DNA of 64,000 bases, taken from assembly GCF_039545095.1 (NCBI RefSeq), contig NZ_BAABRS010000001.1, forward strand, positions 62,001 through 126,000, read 5' to 3'. A program made the translations under genes and the position numbers. Shown piece by piece: positions 17,291 to 26,356 of this stretch; position 1 is the stretch's first letter; the number at the start of each line of letters is the position of its first letter. The notes under the pieces are model-generated. The model had not been told where the DNA came from. It ran no database searches and was given only the letters and a program-made list of their open reading frames with translations. This stretch comes from Fodinibius salicampi. GTDB lineage: Bacteria > Bacteroidota > Rhodothermia > Balneolales > Balneolaceae.

Positions 17291-17995
17291 ATGAGTGAGT
17301 TTGAAGAACTTAAAGAAGTTGCCTACCGAAGTAACATGAGGTTGCCGGAACTGGATCTGGTGCTCTTTACTTTTGGCAATGCCAGTGTTGCAGACCGGGA
17401 ACGGGAAGTATTTGCAATCAAGCCCAGTGGCGTTCCTTATGAGGAATTGAATCCGGCAAGTATTGTTATTGTCGATTTTGATGGCAATGTGGTCGAAGGA
17501 GAAATGCGGCCCTCTTCTGATACGCAAACGCATGCGGTCTTGTATAAGCATTGGGAGAATATTAAAGGTATTGTCCATACCCATTCTACTTATGGTACAG
17601 CGTGGGCACAGGCACAAAAGGATATCCCGATAATGGGAACTACACACGCCGATCATCTGACCAACGATATTCCTTGTGCTCCTCCAATGGCTGATGATAT
17701 GATCGAAGGTGATTACGAGGTGCAGACTGGTTATCAAATAATAAATGCCCTTAAAGACCGGGATTTATCCCATGAGGAAGTCGAGATGATTCTGGTTGGC
17801 AACCACGCTCCATTTACATGGGGTGACTCTGCCCAAAAGGCCGTCTATAATAGTGCGGTATTAGAGGAGGTGGCCAAAATGGCCTATTTGTCCCTACAAA
17901 TAAATCCAGATGCTCCGCGACTGAAAGATACGCTCATAAAAAAGCATTGGGAGCGCAAACACGGTGACGATGCATACTACGGACAAGAAAATTAA
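17291..17995 (+). CDS. araD: L-ribulose-5-phosphate 4-epimerase
   Basis: This converts L-ribulose 5-phosphate to D-xylulose 5-phosphate, feeding the pentose phosphate pathway. At 234 residues it is a class II aldolase/epimerase fold of standard length. Zinc-ligand histidines are visible in IVHTHSTYGTAWAQ and in GTTHADHL, and near the C-terminus in LVGNHAPFTWG. The start is 4 bp after the araB stop, so the two are translationally close. The frame is intact. Confidence 0.96.
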   Translation: MSEFEELKEVAYRSNMRLPELDLVLFTFGNASVADREREVFAIKPSGVPYEELNPASIVIVDFDGNVVEGEMRPSSDTQTHAVLYKHWENIKGIVHTHSTYGTAWAQAQKDIPIMGTTHADHLTNDIPCAPPMADDMIEGDYEVQTGYQIINALKDRDLSHEEVEMILVGNHAPFTWGDSAQKAVYNSAVLEEVAKMAYLSLQINPDAPRLKDTLIKKHWERKHGDDAYYGQEN

Positions 17996-18031
17996 AACTC
18001 ATAAAAATTTAACATTAATATTTATTAGCAA

Positions 18032-19432
18032 ATGATTGAACAGCGAAAGCCCCGAATAGGCCTCTTAGGTATTATGCAGGAATTGTACGACGATGATATT
18101 CCCGGTATTACAGAACACCAGGAAGAATACGCCAGGGAGATATGTGAAGAACTAAGCGCTGTAGCTGAGTGGGATTTTCCACGGGCGGCACGTAATCGCG
18201 ACGATATTGAAGATATTTTAGGTGGTTTTAACCAGAAAAACCTGGACGGTGTAATGATCGTGATGTTGACCTATGGACCGGCTATGCGAACCGTTCGGGC
18301 ATTGCAAAATAATAATTTGCCCCTCTTGCTTGCAAATATTCAACCAGTACCCGAAGTCACAACCGACTGGGATATGGATGACTTAACTTATAATCAGGGC
18401 ATCCACGGCGCACAGGACATGGCAAATGCAATTTTGCGAACCGTGGGAGATAATTTTGAGGTCATTTCTGCAGATTGGAAAAGTGATGAATTTGAGGAAT
18501 ATGTAGGAGATTGGGCCAGTGCTGCTCAGGCAGCCTCGGAACTGAAAAAAATGAAGATCGCTTCTATTGGAAAGATGCACGGCATGGGCGATACGCTATC
18601 CGATGAAGCTGCTTTCACAAGAATCATTGGCCCCGAAGTTAATCGTGAGTATATCGGGCAGGTATTTCGAAATATGGAAACCATCACAAAAAAAGAGGTT
18701 GAAAAGCAGATGGCCGTTGATCGTCAGCGTTTTGATGTGGATGACGACATGCCCGATAAGAATTTTCGGTATGCAGTACGTATGTATCTTGGATTCAAGA
18801 AGTTCTTGGAAGAAGGGAATTATCGAGGGTTTTCTGCTCATTTTGATACCTTCAAAGGGGATGGACGATTTGAACAGATCAATATGCTAGCGGCCTCAAA
18901 CCTGATGGCTGAAGGGTATGGATATGCCGCAGAAGGGGATACAAATACCGCAAGTATGGTTGCCGCGGGACATATCCTGGATAGTGATGCACACTTTACC
19001 GAAATGTATGCCATGGATTTTAAACGTCAATCAATGTTGATGAGTCACATGGGCGAGGGGAACTGGAAAGTGGCACGAAATGATGAGCCCATTCGACTGG
19101 CAAATCGGGAATTAGGTATTGGTGATTTAGATAACCCTCCTACTACCGTATTTCGAGCGGAACCAGGTCCGGCTACTATCGTTTCGCTGGTACACCTGGT
19201 AGGCGAGGAATTCCGACTCGTTGTTGCTCAGGGAGAAGTGTTGGACTCACAAAAATATCCGACCATTGAGATGCCATATTTTCATTTTAAACCCGATTCC
19301 GGACTTAGAAAATGTAATGATGCCTGGTTGAAAGCTGGTGGAACGCACCATCAAACCCTCCTGAAGGGCGATCAGCGCCGGAAATGGAAGATGCTTTGCA
19401 AGATGTTGGATATCGAATATGTAGAAGTTTAA
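18032..19432 (+). CDS. araA: L-arabinose isomerase
   Basis: This interconverts L-arabinose and L-ribulose, the first intracellular step. Candidate metal and catalytic residues are visible in FKGDGRFEQINMLAASNLMAEG, GYAAEGDTNTA, LMSHMGEGNWKVARND and GGTHHQTLL, matching the Glu, Glu, His, His set known for AraA. It is 466 residues long, shorter than the roughly 500 of the E. coli and Bacillus enzymes, with the C-terminal region still complete. It probably belongs to a shorter AraA subfamily. It is third in araB-araD-araA, 36 bp after araD, and is followed by the symporter. Confidence 0.93.
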   Translation: MIEQRKPRIGLLGIMQELYDDDIPGITEHQEEYAREICEELSAVAEWDFPRAARNRDDIEDILGGFNQKNLDGVMIVMLTYGPAMRTVRALQNNNLPLLLANIQPVPEVTTDWDMDDLTYNQGIHGAQDMANAILRTVGDNFEVISADWKSDEFEEYVGDWASAAQAASELKKMKIASIGKMHGMGDTLSDEAAFTRIIGPEVNREYIGQVFRNMETITKKEVEKQMAVDRQRFDVDDDMPDKNFRYAVRMYLGFKKFLEEGNYRGFSAHFDTFKGDGRFEQINMLAASNLMAEGYGYAAEGDTNTASMVAAGHILDSDAHFTEMYAMDFKRQSMLMSHMGEGNWKVARNDEPIRLANRELGIGDLDNPPTTVFRAEPGPATIVSLVHLVGEEFRLVVAQGEVLDSQKYPTIEMPYFHFKPDSGLRKCNDAWLKAGGTHHQTLLKGDQRRKWKMLCKMLDIEYVEV

Positions 19433-19574
19433 CAATATATCTTAACTGTAAAAATTTTTAAAAAGAGTTAAAGTTTTTTCTATAATTAAATCGCACTTTT
19501 AAATAGTGGGATAAGGGAATGAATCACGAGTGATCATAAATAGAATTATAATTTAAATATCTATGTAGGATTAT

Positions 19575-21326
19575 ATGGGAACATTAGCGGTAATTGACTG
19601 GGTAGTTATTGGACTATACTTTCTGCTTATTGCAGGACTTGCGTGGTGGGTAATAAAGCAAAAGACGGATACGACCACCGATTACTTTTTGGCGGGTCGA
19701 CATCTGGGATGGATAATCGTCGGAACCTCAATTTTTGCATCTAATATTGGATCCGAGCACTTGGTAGGACTAACCGGGACGGGCGCTACAGATGGTGTAG
19801 CAATGGCCCATTACGAACTTCACGCTTGGTGTTTGTTGATTTTGGGATGGGTAATGCTCCCTTTCTATATACGTTCAAGAGTATTTACCATGCCTGAATT
19901 CCTGGAGAAGCGGTTTTCTCCTTTAGCGCGAACTTTATTATCAGGAGTATCGCTTCTTGCATATGTATTGACGAAAATTGCAGTTGGTATTTTTGCCGGT
20001 GGAATTGTTTTTAGCGTACTCATACCCGAGCTTTCTTTTATGGGGATGAACAGCTTTTGGATAGGTTCGATACTTGTAATTTTGTTTACTGGGCTATATA
20101 CCGTTTTAGGGGGGCTCCGTGCCGTTGCCTATACTGAGGCCGTGCAAACGCTTGTACTTATTTTTGGTTCAGTAATGGTGCTTTATTACGGACTGGATGC
20201 TATTGGTGGCTGGAATCGATTGTACGAAGTAGCAGGTCCCGAAATGTTTGATTTATGGAAACCCATTGTGCCTGACGGCTACAGCGCAACCTGGGCTCCG
20301 ATCATGGGAGATGGAGAAATGGCTTGGTATTTCAACAGTAACTATCCGTGGCTGGGAATGTTATTTGCTGCCCCTATTGTGGGACTTTGGTACTGGACAA
20401 CCGACCAGTATATTGTACAGCGTGCTCTGGGTGCTCCCAATGAAAAAGAAGGTCGCCGTGGAACTATTGCCGCTGCATTCTTAAAGTTATTGCCGGTTTT
20501 TCTCTTTATTATTCCAGGTATTATTGCTTTTGCACTTGCGAAATCAGGAGAAGTGCAAATCCTGCAGGAACAACTGATGAATCAGCAGGGAGAGATTATT
20601 AATGAGAATGCTCAGGCATCTTTTCCCTTACTGGTCGCACACATCTTACCTATAGGGATACGGGGTATTGTGGTTGCCGGGCTTTTGGCTGCGTTGATGA
20701 GTTCTCTTGCCGGAGTATTTAACGCCTCTTCTACACTCTTTACGATGGACTTCTACAGTAAATTTAAGCCCGATGCCTCCGAACAGCACTTGGTATGGAT
20801 GGGGCGTTTGGCAACGGTTGTTATGGTAATTATTGGCTTACTTTGGATACCGGTTATTCAGGGAAGCCGAGGATTGTATGATTACCTACAGGGAGTACAG
20901 GCATATTTGGCACCGCCTATATTTGTAGTATTCTTCTTCGGAATATTTTTTAAACGGCTCAATAAACAGGGGGCATTATCGGCCCTTATTATAGGACTAT
21001 TTCTGGGAGTTTTCCGTTTAGCTATTGATACACCAGTAATGCTTGGAGATGGCTTTACCTATGCGGAAGGATCCTTTTTCTGGATTGTTAATAACATCTT
21101 TTTCCAATATTATAGCTTGTTGATTTTCTTAGTATGCATCGCGGTAATGTTTGGAGTGAGCTATATGACGGATCCTCCGAAGTACGAGAAGATTTCTGGA
21201 TTAACGTACGGAACTCTTACCGATGAAGATAAACGAATGTCCCGAGAAAGCTGGAATTGGGTGGATGTCTCCCTTTCTGTTTTACTGGTTGCGGTTATAG
21301 GGTTCATCTACATCTACTTTAGTTGA
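19575..21326 (+). CDS. Sodium:solute symporter (SGLT-like), probable arabinose transporter
   Basis: This is an inner-membrane SSS-family transporter of 583 residues with about 14 membrane helices. It most resembles the vSGLT-type sugar branch: DYFLAGRHLGWIIVGTSIFA, SNIGSEHLVGLTGTGA, YTVLGGLRAVAYTEAVQT, WYWTTDQYIVQRALGA and AALMSSLAGVFNASSTLFTMD (the sodium-site Ser/Thr helix). It likely imports L-arabinose with sodium. It lies 142 bp after araA in the same direction and ends in a strong bidirectional terminator. Substrate specificity is inferred from position only. Confidence 0.92.
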   Translation: MGTLAVIDWVVIGLYFLLIAGLAWWVIKQKTDTTTDYFLAGRHLGWIIVGTSIFASNIGSEHLVGLTGTGATDGVAMAHYELHAWCLLILGWVMLPFYIRSRVFTMPEFLEKRFSPLARTLLSGVSLLAYVLTKIAVGIFAGGIVFSVLIPELSFMGMNSFWIGSILVILFTGLYTVLGGLRAVAYTEAVQTLVLIFGSVMVLYYGLDAIGGWNRLYEVAGPEMFDLWKPIVPDGYSATWAPIMGDGEMAWYFNSNYPWLGMLFAAPIVGLWYWTTDQYIVQRALGAPNEKEGRRGTIAAAFLKLLPVFLFIIPGIIAFALAKSGEVQILQEQLMNQQGEIINENAQASFPLLVAHILPIGIRGIVVAGLLAALMSSLAGVFNASSTLFTMDFYSKFKPDASEQHLVWMGRLATVVMVIIGLLWIPVIQGSRGLYDYLQGVQAYLAPPIFVVFFFGIFFKRLNKQGALSALIIGLFLGVFRLAIDTPVMLGDGFTYAEGSFFWIVNNIFFQYYSLLIFLVCIAVMFGVSYMTDPPKYEKISGLTYGTLTDEDKRMSRESWNWVDVSLSVLLVAVIGFIYIYFS

Positions 21327-21352
21327 TGATGTAATCTAATATTATAAATTTA

Positions 21353-21385
21353 AAAAAGGCTTACCGGTTACCGGTAAGCCTTTTT
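21353..21385. terminator. Bidirectional terminator between symporter and HAD gene
   Basis: Perfect 15-bp stem (AAAAAGGCTTACCGG and its complement) with a TTA loop, A-run on one side and T-run on the other. It separates the convergent symporter and HAD genes. Confidence 0.93.
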
Positions 21386-21427
21386 CTATTGCTATTAGAA
21401 AGTTAGAGAGTAAGAAATGGGAATTCC

Positions 21428-22093
21428 CTATTTCGTAGTAGCTAAATCAATAATTTGATTAAGCTCAAGATTTTTAAAGTTTTCAATCATCATTGAGCAT
21501 GGAGATAACTCTTCTTCAGTATGAGTAGTGGTTACTCCAATAACAGCTGCGCCGGCCTGCCGTCCCGCTTCAACACCCGAAACCGAATCTTCGAATACAA
21601 TACAAGACTCCGGATCTTTTCCAAGTGCTTTCGATGCTTTGATATATACTTCCGGATCGGGTTTACCGGTTGTTACGTGTGAAGAATCGAGAATAGCATT
21701 AAAATAATCGGTAATGGAAAGGCGAGATAGAATATAATCTGCGTTTTCTCCGGGAGCTGATGTGGCAACAGCCATTGGAATATTGTTCTCCCTAAGCATT
21801 TCCAGAAATTTGTGAATTCCTTCTACGATATTATTCTCAGGCACAAACATATCCCGGAACATCTGTTCCTTTTGATCTGCGAGTTTTGTTAGACGTTCAG
21901 CACTGATCTCTCCAAACAGTTCAGGAATCCATTCCTTGTTAGTACGGCCATAAAGTCGGTTTTCAAGGAAGGATTGGGAAACATCCTGATTATGTATTTT
22001 GCAAAAATCCTGAATAGCTTTTTTATGAGCTGGATTACTATGGACGATCACACCATCCATATCGAAAATAACGCCGGGAGTATCAGAAGACAT
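21428..22093 (-). CDS. Beta-phosphoglucomutase-like HAD hydrolase
   Basis: This is a 221-residue HAD-superfamily enzyme with a C1 cap, of the beta-PGM / sugar-phosphatase subgroup. Motif I is GVIFDMDGVIVHSNPAH (Asp nucleophile and acid), motif II is VATSAPGEN, Lys is in TTGKPDPEVY, and motif IV is CIVFEDSVSGVEAG. It may dephosphorylate or isomerise sugar phosphates; the true substrate cannot be read from sequence. It lies inside the arabinose island, convergent with the symporter. Only a lone AAGTGT half-site (22113-22118) lies upstream. Confidence 0.9.
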   Translation of the reverse strand: MSSDTPGVIFDMDGVIVHSNPAHKKAIQDFCKIHNQDVSQSFLENRLYGRTNKEWIPELFGEISAERLTKLADQKEQMFRDMFVPENNIVEGIHKFLEMLRENNIPMAVATSAPGENADYILSRLSITDYFNAILDSSHVTTGKPDPEVYIKASKALGKDPESCIVFEDSVSGVEAGRQAGAAVIGVTTTHTEEELSPCSMMIENFKNLELNQIIDLATTK

Positions 22094-22554
22094 ACGTATG
22101 CTTTTTACTTTAAAGTGTCATGATTAATTGGCTAACGATAAATAATTTTTCCCGTTTTCAAAAAGTAAAACAGGTTTTAAATATTATTTTGGAAGGTTTA
22201 GAAAAAAAAGTTTGAACGGATTTGTAAAGGACTTGAACTTTAAACGGGCCATGGTTCCTCTAGGATACTAGGATATTGGATGCAGAGGTTTTCTGGTATG
22301 CTACCGGGGGAGGAGGTAAGGGTATTATTACCATTTTGAAAGAGCAGCAGAGGCTGTTGGCAGCTTATGTGTCCGAAAAAACACTATTAGGAAATTGTCT
22401 TAGCAAGAAATACCAATGCTTAAAATAATACAATGGCAATTAGTCTATTGTTAATGCATGTTACCCTGATCCCCGGACGGTGGATCAGGGCATGGAATAA
22501 AGAGATGGTTATAAACATTTTAAATGTATATAAAGACTTGGCAAAATAGTAGCA
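22094..22554. other. Intergenic region with possible gene remnant and a hairpin
   Basis: This 461-bp gap holds no convincing gene. On the forward strand a 50-codon frame (22276-22428, TTG start) reads protein-like (DAEVFWYATGGGGKGII, ILKEQQRLLAAYVSEKT) and could be a decayed fragment. A perfect 9-bp stem CCCTGATCC / GGATCAGGG lies at 22464-22490 without a T-run; it may be a processing or termination structure for the GH43 transcript coming from the right. Confidence 0.4.
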
Positions 22555-23637
22555 TTACAGAGTAATGCTTGGCCAGTTTTTTTCCCATTTAATTTCCCTA
22601 ATAATCAGTTTAGCTTTGCCTTCATCAGATTTATCATAGCCGTGGAAAATTAAATAATCGGTTCCATCAAAAGTATAAGCTGCCTGGTGGCCAACTGCCG
22701 CCCAATCCTCATTTTCTTTGGCAATAAGGGTACCGCCGCCGTGAATCATTTTTTGACCGGACTTATCGAGAAAGGGTCCGGTAATATCTTTAGAACGTCC
22801 CACCTTAATTTTATAGGAGCTTTCCAGTCCGCGGCAGCATCGGTCCATCGACACAAACAAGTAGTAGTAGTCGTTCTTTTTAAAAATGAAAGGAGCTTCA
22901 ACGGCACCGTTTTCCATATTTCGATTGGCTTCGAGTAAATCATCGGAATATAGCTCTTCGTAGTTAAGTTCGGGGTTGGCTGCGTCACCTGCATCTCGCT
23001 CATCCACTTTCCAATGGCGGTGGCGGGCAGCGATAGTGTGCCATTCCCGATCTTGGGGAGCTTTAACAATTTCAGTCAGATTATCTTTCAGTTTTACGAT
23101 TTTTAATCCCATCCAAAAAGAACCAAATGACAGCCAGGGGGTTCCATTATCATCGAAAGCGAGGTTCGGATCAATAGCATTCCACATATCACGGCCGGGC
23201 ACGGATTGTACAAGAATACCGTGATCAGTCCATTCAAAATTTGGGTCATCGGGATTGAGAGTTTCGTTCGTCACGACCCCGATAGCAGAATTATTGCGAC
23301 CGAATTGCGAAACCGAGTAATACAAGTAAAAGGTACCATCCTGTTCTGCGATATCCGGTGCCCACATTACGTTGTTGAAGTCGGGAACCAGTTCAAGACT
23401 CCATTCCGGGGGAGAGTCGAATACCTGCTCTTCAGGACTCCAGCTTTTCATATCGGGGGAAGACCATACCGCAATGCCTTCGCCAGTGGCAAAGGCGTAA
23501 TAAGTACCCTCATGCTCAACCATGACTGGATCATGAATTGGAATTCGATCGTGTCCAATTTGGGCCTGTACTGTCGATGACAGCAACCCTACAATGAGAA
23601 ATGCACAAAGCATCATTGTGGTATACAAAGATTTCAT
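22555..23637 (-). CDS. GH43 arabinan endo-1,5-alpha-L-arabinosidase, exported (second of tandem pair)
   Basis: This is a secreted endo-arabinanase-type GH43 enzyme. The frame is open up to 23688, but the ATG at 23637 gives a proper signal peptide (MKSLYTTMMLCAFLIVG ... TVQA) and avoids overlapping the upstream gene. The catalytic acids expected in GH43 are visible: Asp in PIHDPVMVEHEG, Asp in MWNAIDPNLAFDD and Glu in VEAPFIFKKNDYYYLF. The family-typical CCRGLESSYKIKVGRS and MIHGGGTL segments are also present. It is a close paralogue of the gene immediately upstream but carries about 22 extra residues just before the acid Glu. It is 29 bp downstream of that gene and co-transcribed with it. Confidence 0.92.
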   Translation of the reverse strand: MKSLYTTMMLCAFLIVGLLSSTVQAQIGHDRIPIHDPVMVEHEGTYYAFATGEGIAVWSSPDMKSWSPEEQVFDSPPEWSLELVPDFNNVMWAPDIAEQDGTFYLYYSVSQFGRNNSAIGVVTNETLNPDDPNFEWTDHGILVQSVPGRDMWNAIDPNLAFDDNGTPWLSFGSFWMGLKIVKLKDNLTEIVKAPQDREWHTIAARHRHWKVDERDAGDAANPELNYEELYSDDLLEANRNMENGAVEAPFIFKKNDYYYLFVSMDRCCRGLESSYKIKVGRSKDITGPFLDKSGQKMIHGGGTLIAKENEDWAAVGHQAAYTFDGTDYLIFHGYDKSDEGKAKLIIREIKWEKNWPSITL

Positions 23638-23666
23638 ATCATATAGTGGATTAGTTGAAATTAATT

Positions 23667-24674
23667 TTATAGAGTTATCGTGGGCCATCCGTCTTCCCAG
23701 GTTATTTCTCTGATGATAAGCTTTGAATCACCGTCATCAGTTTTATCGTATCCGTGAAATACCAGGTAATCGGCATTATCAAAAGTATAGGCAGCGTTAT
23801 GTCCTACCGCTGCCCATTTTCCCTTACCTTTGGCCACCAGAGAACCCCCACCATGAATCATTTTTTGATCAGCTTTATCCAGGTAGGGACCTGTGATATT
23901 TTTAGATCGGCCAACCACAATTTTATAGGTACTTTCTTCATCAGCACAGCACCGGTCCCAGGAAGCAAATAGATAATAATACCCGTTTTTCTTGAAAACG
24001 AAAGGGGCTTCTATATCCCCACTGGAACTATTTCCGGCGGTTCGTTCATCTAACTTCCAATAGCGGTGCCGTGATGCAATGGTTCTCCAAGATTGAGGAG
24101 AGGTAGCAACCTCGGTTAGATTCTTCTGAAGTTTGACAATTTTTAATCCCAACCAATAGGAGCCAAATGATAGCCAAGGCGTGCCTTCATCATCAAAAGT
24201 CAGGTTCGGATCGATAGCATTCCACATATCACGTCCGGGTACGGATTGAACGACAGGTCCGTGATCAATCCATTCAAAATCGGGATCATCGGGGTTAAGG
24301 GTTTCATTCGTTGCCACTCCGATAGCAGAATTATTGCGTCCAAATTGTGAGACCGAATAATACAAATAAAAGGTACCCTCGTGTTCGGCGATATCCGGTG
24401 CCCAGATGTGATTTCGAAAATCGGGAACTACCTCTGAGGTCCATTCCGGGGCTTTTTCAAAGACCGGATCCTCCCGTGTCCTATCCTGCATATCGGGAGA
24501 GGAGCGAACTGATACACCCCGTCCGGTGCTAAATAGATAAAAGGTTCCCTCATGCTCAATCATAACCGGATCATGAACTCGCACATCGTTTGACTGTGCG
24601 GTTGTTGCTGGAACGATGCATAATGTCAGAAGAATAAAAAGGAATACCTTATGAATCCTTTTTTGTGATTCCAT
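23667..24674 (-). CDS. GH43 arabinan endo-1,5-alpha-L-arabinosidase, exported (first of tandem pair)
   Basis: This is a 335-residue secreted GH43 enzyme with a signal peptide ending in PATTAQ. Catalytic-site motifs are VHDPVMIEHEG (base Asp), MWNAIDPNLTFDDE (modulator Asp) and IEAPFVFKKNGYYYLF (acid Glu). It shares long near-identical stretches with the next gene (LYYSVSQFGRNNSAIGV, DHGxxVQSVPGRDMWNAIDP), so the pair is a tandem duplication that has since diverged. It is the first gene of a two-gene unit. A perfect operator copy lies 22 bp upstream of its start codon, which puts it in the arabinose regulon. Confidence 0.92.
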   Translation of the reverse strand: MESQKRIHKVFLFILLTLCIVPATTAQSNDVRVHDPVMIEHEGTFYLFSTGRGVSVRSSPDMQDRTREDPVFEKAPEWTSEVVPDFRNHIWAPDIAEHEGTFYLYYSVSQFGRNNSAIGVATNETLNPDDPDFEWIDHGPVVQSVPGRDMWNAIDPNLTFDDEGTPWLSFGSYWLGLKIVKLQKNLTEVATSPQSWRTIASRHRYWKLDERTAGNSSSGDIEAPFVFKKNGYYYLFASWDRCCADEESTYKIVVGRSKNITGPYLDKADQKMIHGGGSLVAKGKGKWAAVGHNAAYTFDNADYLVFHGYDKTDDGDSKLIIREITWEDGWPTITL

Positions 24675-24695
24675 CCCTAATTTTTATTGAATGCT

Positions 24696-24714
24696 AAGTG
24701 TTGTTAATACACTT
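24696..24714. promoter_or_regulatory. Candidate arabinose-regulon operator, copy 5 (GH43 pair)
   Basis: AAGTGT-TGTTAAT-ACACTT is a perfect inverted repeat 22 bp upstream of the first GH43 gene. It is identical in both half-sites to the two susC copies almost 20 kb away. Confidence 0.75.
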
Positions 24715-24850
24715 AATTAATAGGAAATTATTGGAATATTTGCAAGCGTGGCACCTGGAAAGGTTAAGAAAGTTCGGGAATGTAACTATATTCAATGCTG
24801 TTGTTGCTGTCGGACTGATCAGGTTAAATTATCCTTATGAAAAACATTAA

Positions 24851-26335
24851 ATGAATAACATTAATATTAATAGTAAGCGGGTTTTTTTTCGGAATGATCG
24901 CTCTCCGAATCCTGAGAATGGCTATGTCTTGTATTGGATGCAGGCCAATAGGCGGTTCCAGTATAATTATGCGCTGGAGTATGCCGTGGGTTGGGCTAAT
25001 AAACTGGATAAGCCGCTGCTAATTTATGAAGAACTTCGTTGTGATTCTCCGTGGGCTTCGGAGCGTTTTCATCATTTTATTATGGAAGGGATGCAAGAGA
25101 ACTTGGATTATACCCGGGAGCATCAGTTAAATTATTATGCCTACCTGGAAGAGGAGTCGGGGGCCGGTAATGAACTTGTGTACTCCTTGGCCGAGAATGC
25201 CTGTACAGTTATTACTGATGAATATCCTGTATTCATTATTAGAGATCGCAACAGGAAAATTAGCCAAGAGCTTAATATCCCGTATATTACCGTTGATTCG
25301 AATGGATTGATTCCTTTGGGACTGACTGAAAAAGCGCCCTATAACGCCTACTTTTTTCGAAAAATAATGCAGCAAAATTTTATCGACTGCTATACCCATC
25401 CTCCTCAAAAGAATCCATTACGGCAGCTGGAGAATCAGGAGAAAATAACATTCAGAGATGATTTATTAGAAAAGTATTCTCAGGCAGAAAAACATTTGAA
25501 GAATCGCGATTCATTTATCTGTAACCTTCCGATAAATCATAAGGTGATGAAAACTGAGTTAAAGGGTACTCGTCAGGCAGCGTTGGGCAAGCTTGGACAA
25601 TTTATCCAGTATGGACTTCCAAAATATGACGAGAAAAGGAACGATCCCGATGAAAATACAACCAGTGGATTGAGCCCCTGGCTGCACTATGGAAAGATTT
25701 CTGAATATGAAATTGTGGATGCTGTGCTGGATCATCAGCCGAAAGGGTGGAGTTTGGATAATATCACCTTTAACAACGGTTCTACAGGAGGCTTTTTTAA
25801 TGGAGACCCAAATATTAACAGTTTTCTGGATGAGGTGATAACATGGCGGGAGGTTGGATTTCATTTCGCACACCATGAGGAAAACTACGACCACTACGAG
25901 TCACTCCCGGATTGGGCTTTGGAGACGCTTCAAAAGCATAAAGACGATCCTCGGGAATACCTTTATACACTGGAGGAATTTGCGCAATCTCAAACCCATG
26001 ATGAGGTATGGAATGCGGCCCAAACCCAGTTGCGTGAGGAGGGAGTGATGCATAATTACCTGCGTATGCTTTGGGGTAAAAAAGTGCTTGAATGGACGCC
26101 TAATCCCGAATCAGCCTTGGCTTATTTGATCGAGTTGAATAATCGGTATGCGCTTGACGGTCGTGATCCCAATAGCTATTCGGGTATTTTTTGGATTTTT
26201 GGCCGTTTTGATCGAGCATGGCAGGAGCGTCCTATTTACGGAAAAGTGCGCTATATGACCAGTAAAAGCACCCGGAAAAAGGTAAAACTGAAGCAGTATT
26301 TGAAAAGGTACGGCAATCAAAAGCAATTGCTGTAA
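24851..26335 (+). CDS. phr: Class II CPD photolyase
   Basis: This is an FAD-dependent DNA repair enzyme that splits cyclobutane pyrimidine dimers with blue or near-UV light. Its 494 residues fit the class II group. The N-terminal Rossmann-like domain includes GYVLYWMQANRRFQYNYALE, a hallmark of that class. The FAD-binding helical domain includes LSPWLHYGKISEYEIVDAVL, DEVITWREVGFHFAHH, YLRMLWGKKVLEWTPNPE and WIFGRFDRAWQERPIYGKVR. A five-codon mini-ORF beginning at 24838 overlaps the ATG (ATGA). It is a stand-alone gene on the forward strand, convergent with the purine phosphorylase gene. Confidence 0.93.
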   Translation: MNNININSKRVFFRNDRSPNPENGYVLYWMQANRRFQYNYALEYAVGWANKLDKPLLIYEELRCDSPWASERFHHFIMEGMQENLDYTREHQLNYYAYLEEESGAGNELVYSLAENACTVITDEYPVFIIRDRNRKISQELNIPYITVDSNGLIPLGLTEKAPYNAYFFRKIMQQNFIDCYTHPPQKNPLRQLENQEKITFRDDLLEKYSQAEKHLKNRDSFICNLPINHKVMKTELKGTRQAALGKLGQFIQYGLPKYDEKRNDPDENTTSGLSPWLHYGKISEYEIVDAVLDHQPKGWSLDNITFNNGSTGGFFNGDPNINSFLDEVITWREVGFHFAHHEENYDHYESLPDWALETLQKHKDDPREYLYTLEEFAQSQTHDEVWNAAQTQLREEGVMHNYLRMLWGKKVLEWTPNPESALAYLIELNNRYALDGRDPNSYSGIFWIFGRFDRAWQERPIYGKVRYMTSKSTRKKVKLKQYLKRYGNQKQLL

Positions 26336-26356
26336 TTGAAATTGGGTTCCGTACTA

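Noticed and set aside
19494-19508. CACT-N7-AGTG upstream of the symporter as a further operator
   Set aside because: Half-sites are in the reverse order to the consensus AAGTGT-N7-ACACTT, so it is not the same element.
22113-22118. AAGTGT upstream of the HAD gene as an operator
   Set aside because: Only a half-site; the other half at the right spacing is AATTGG, not ACACTT.
23638-23688. Upstream ATG (23688) as the start of the second GH43 gene
   Set aside because: Overlaps the upstream gene and adds a non-signal N-terminus; 23637 gives a clean signal peptide.
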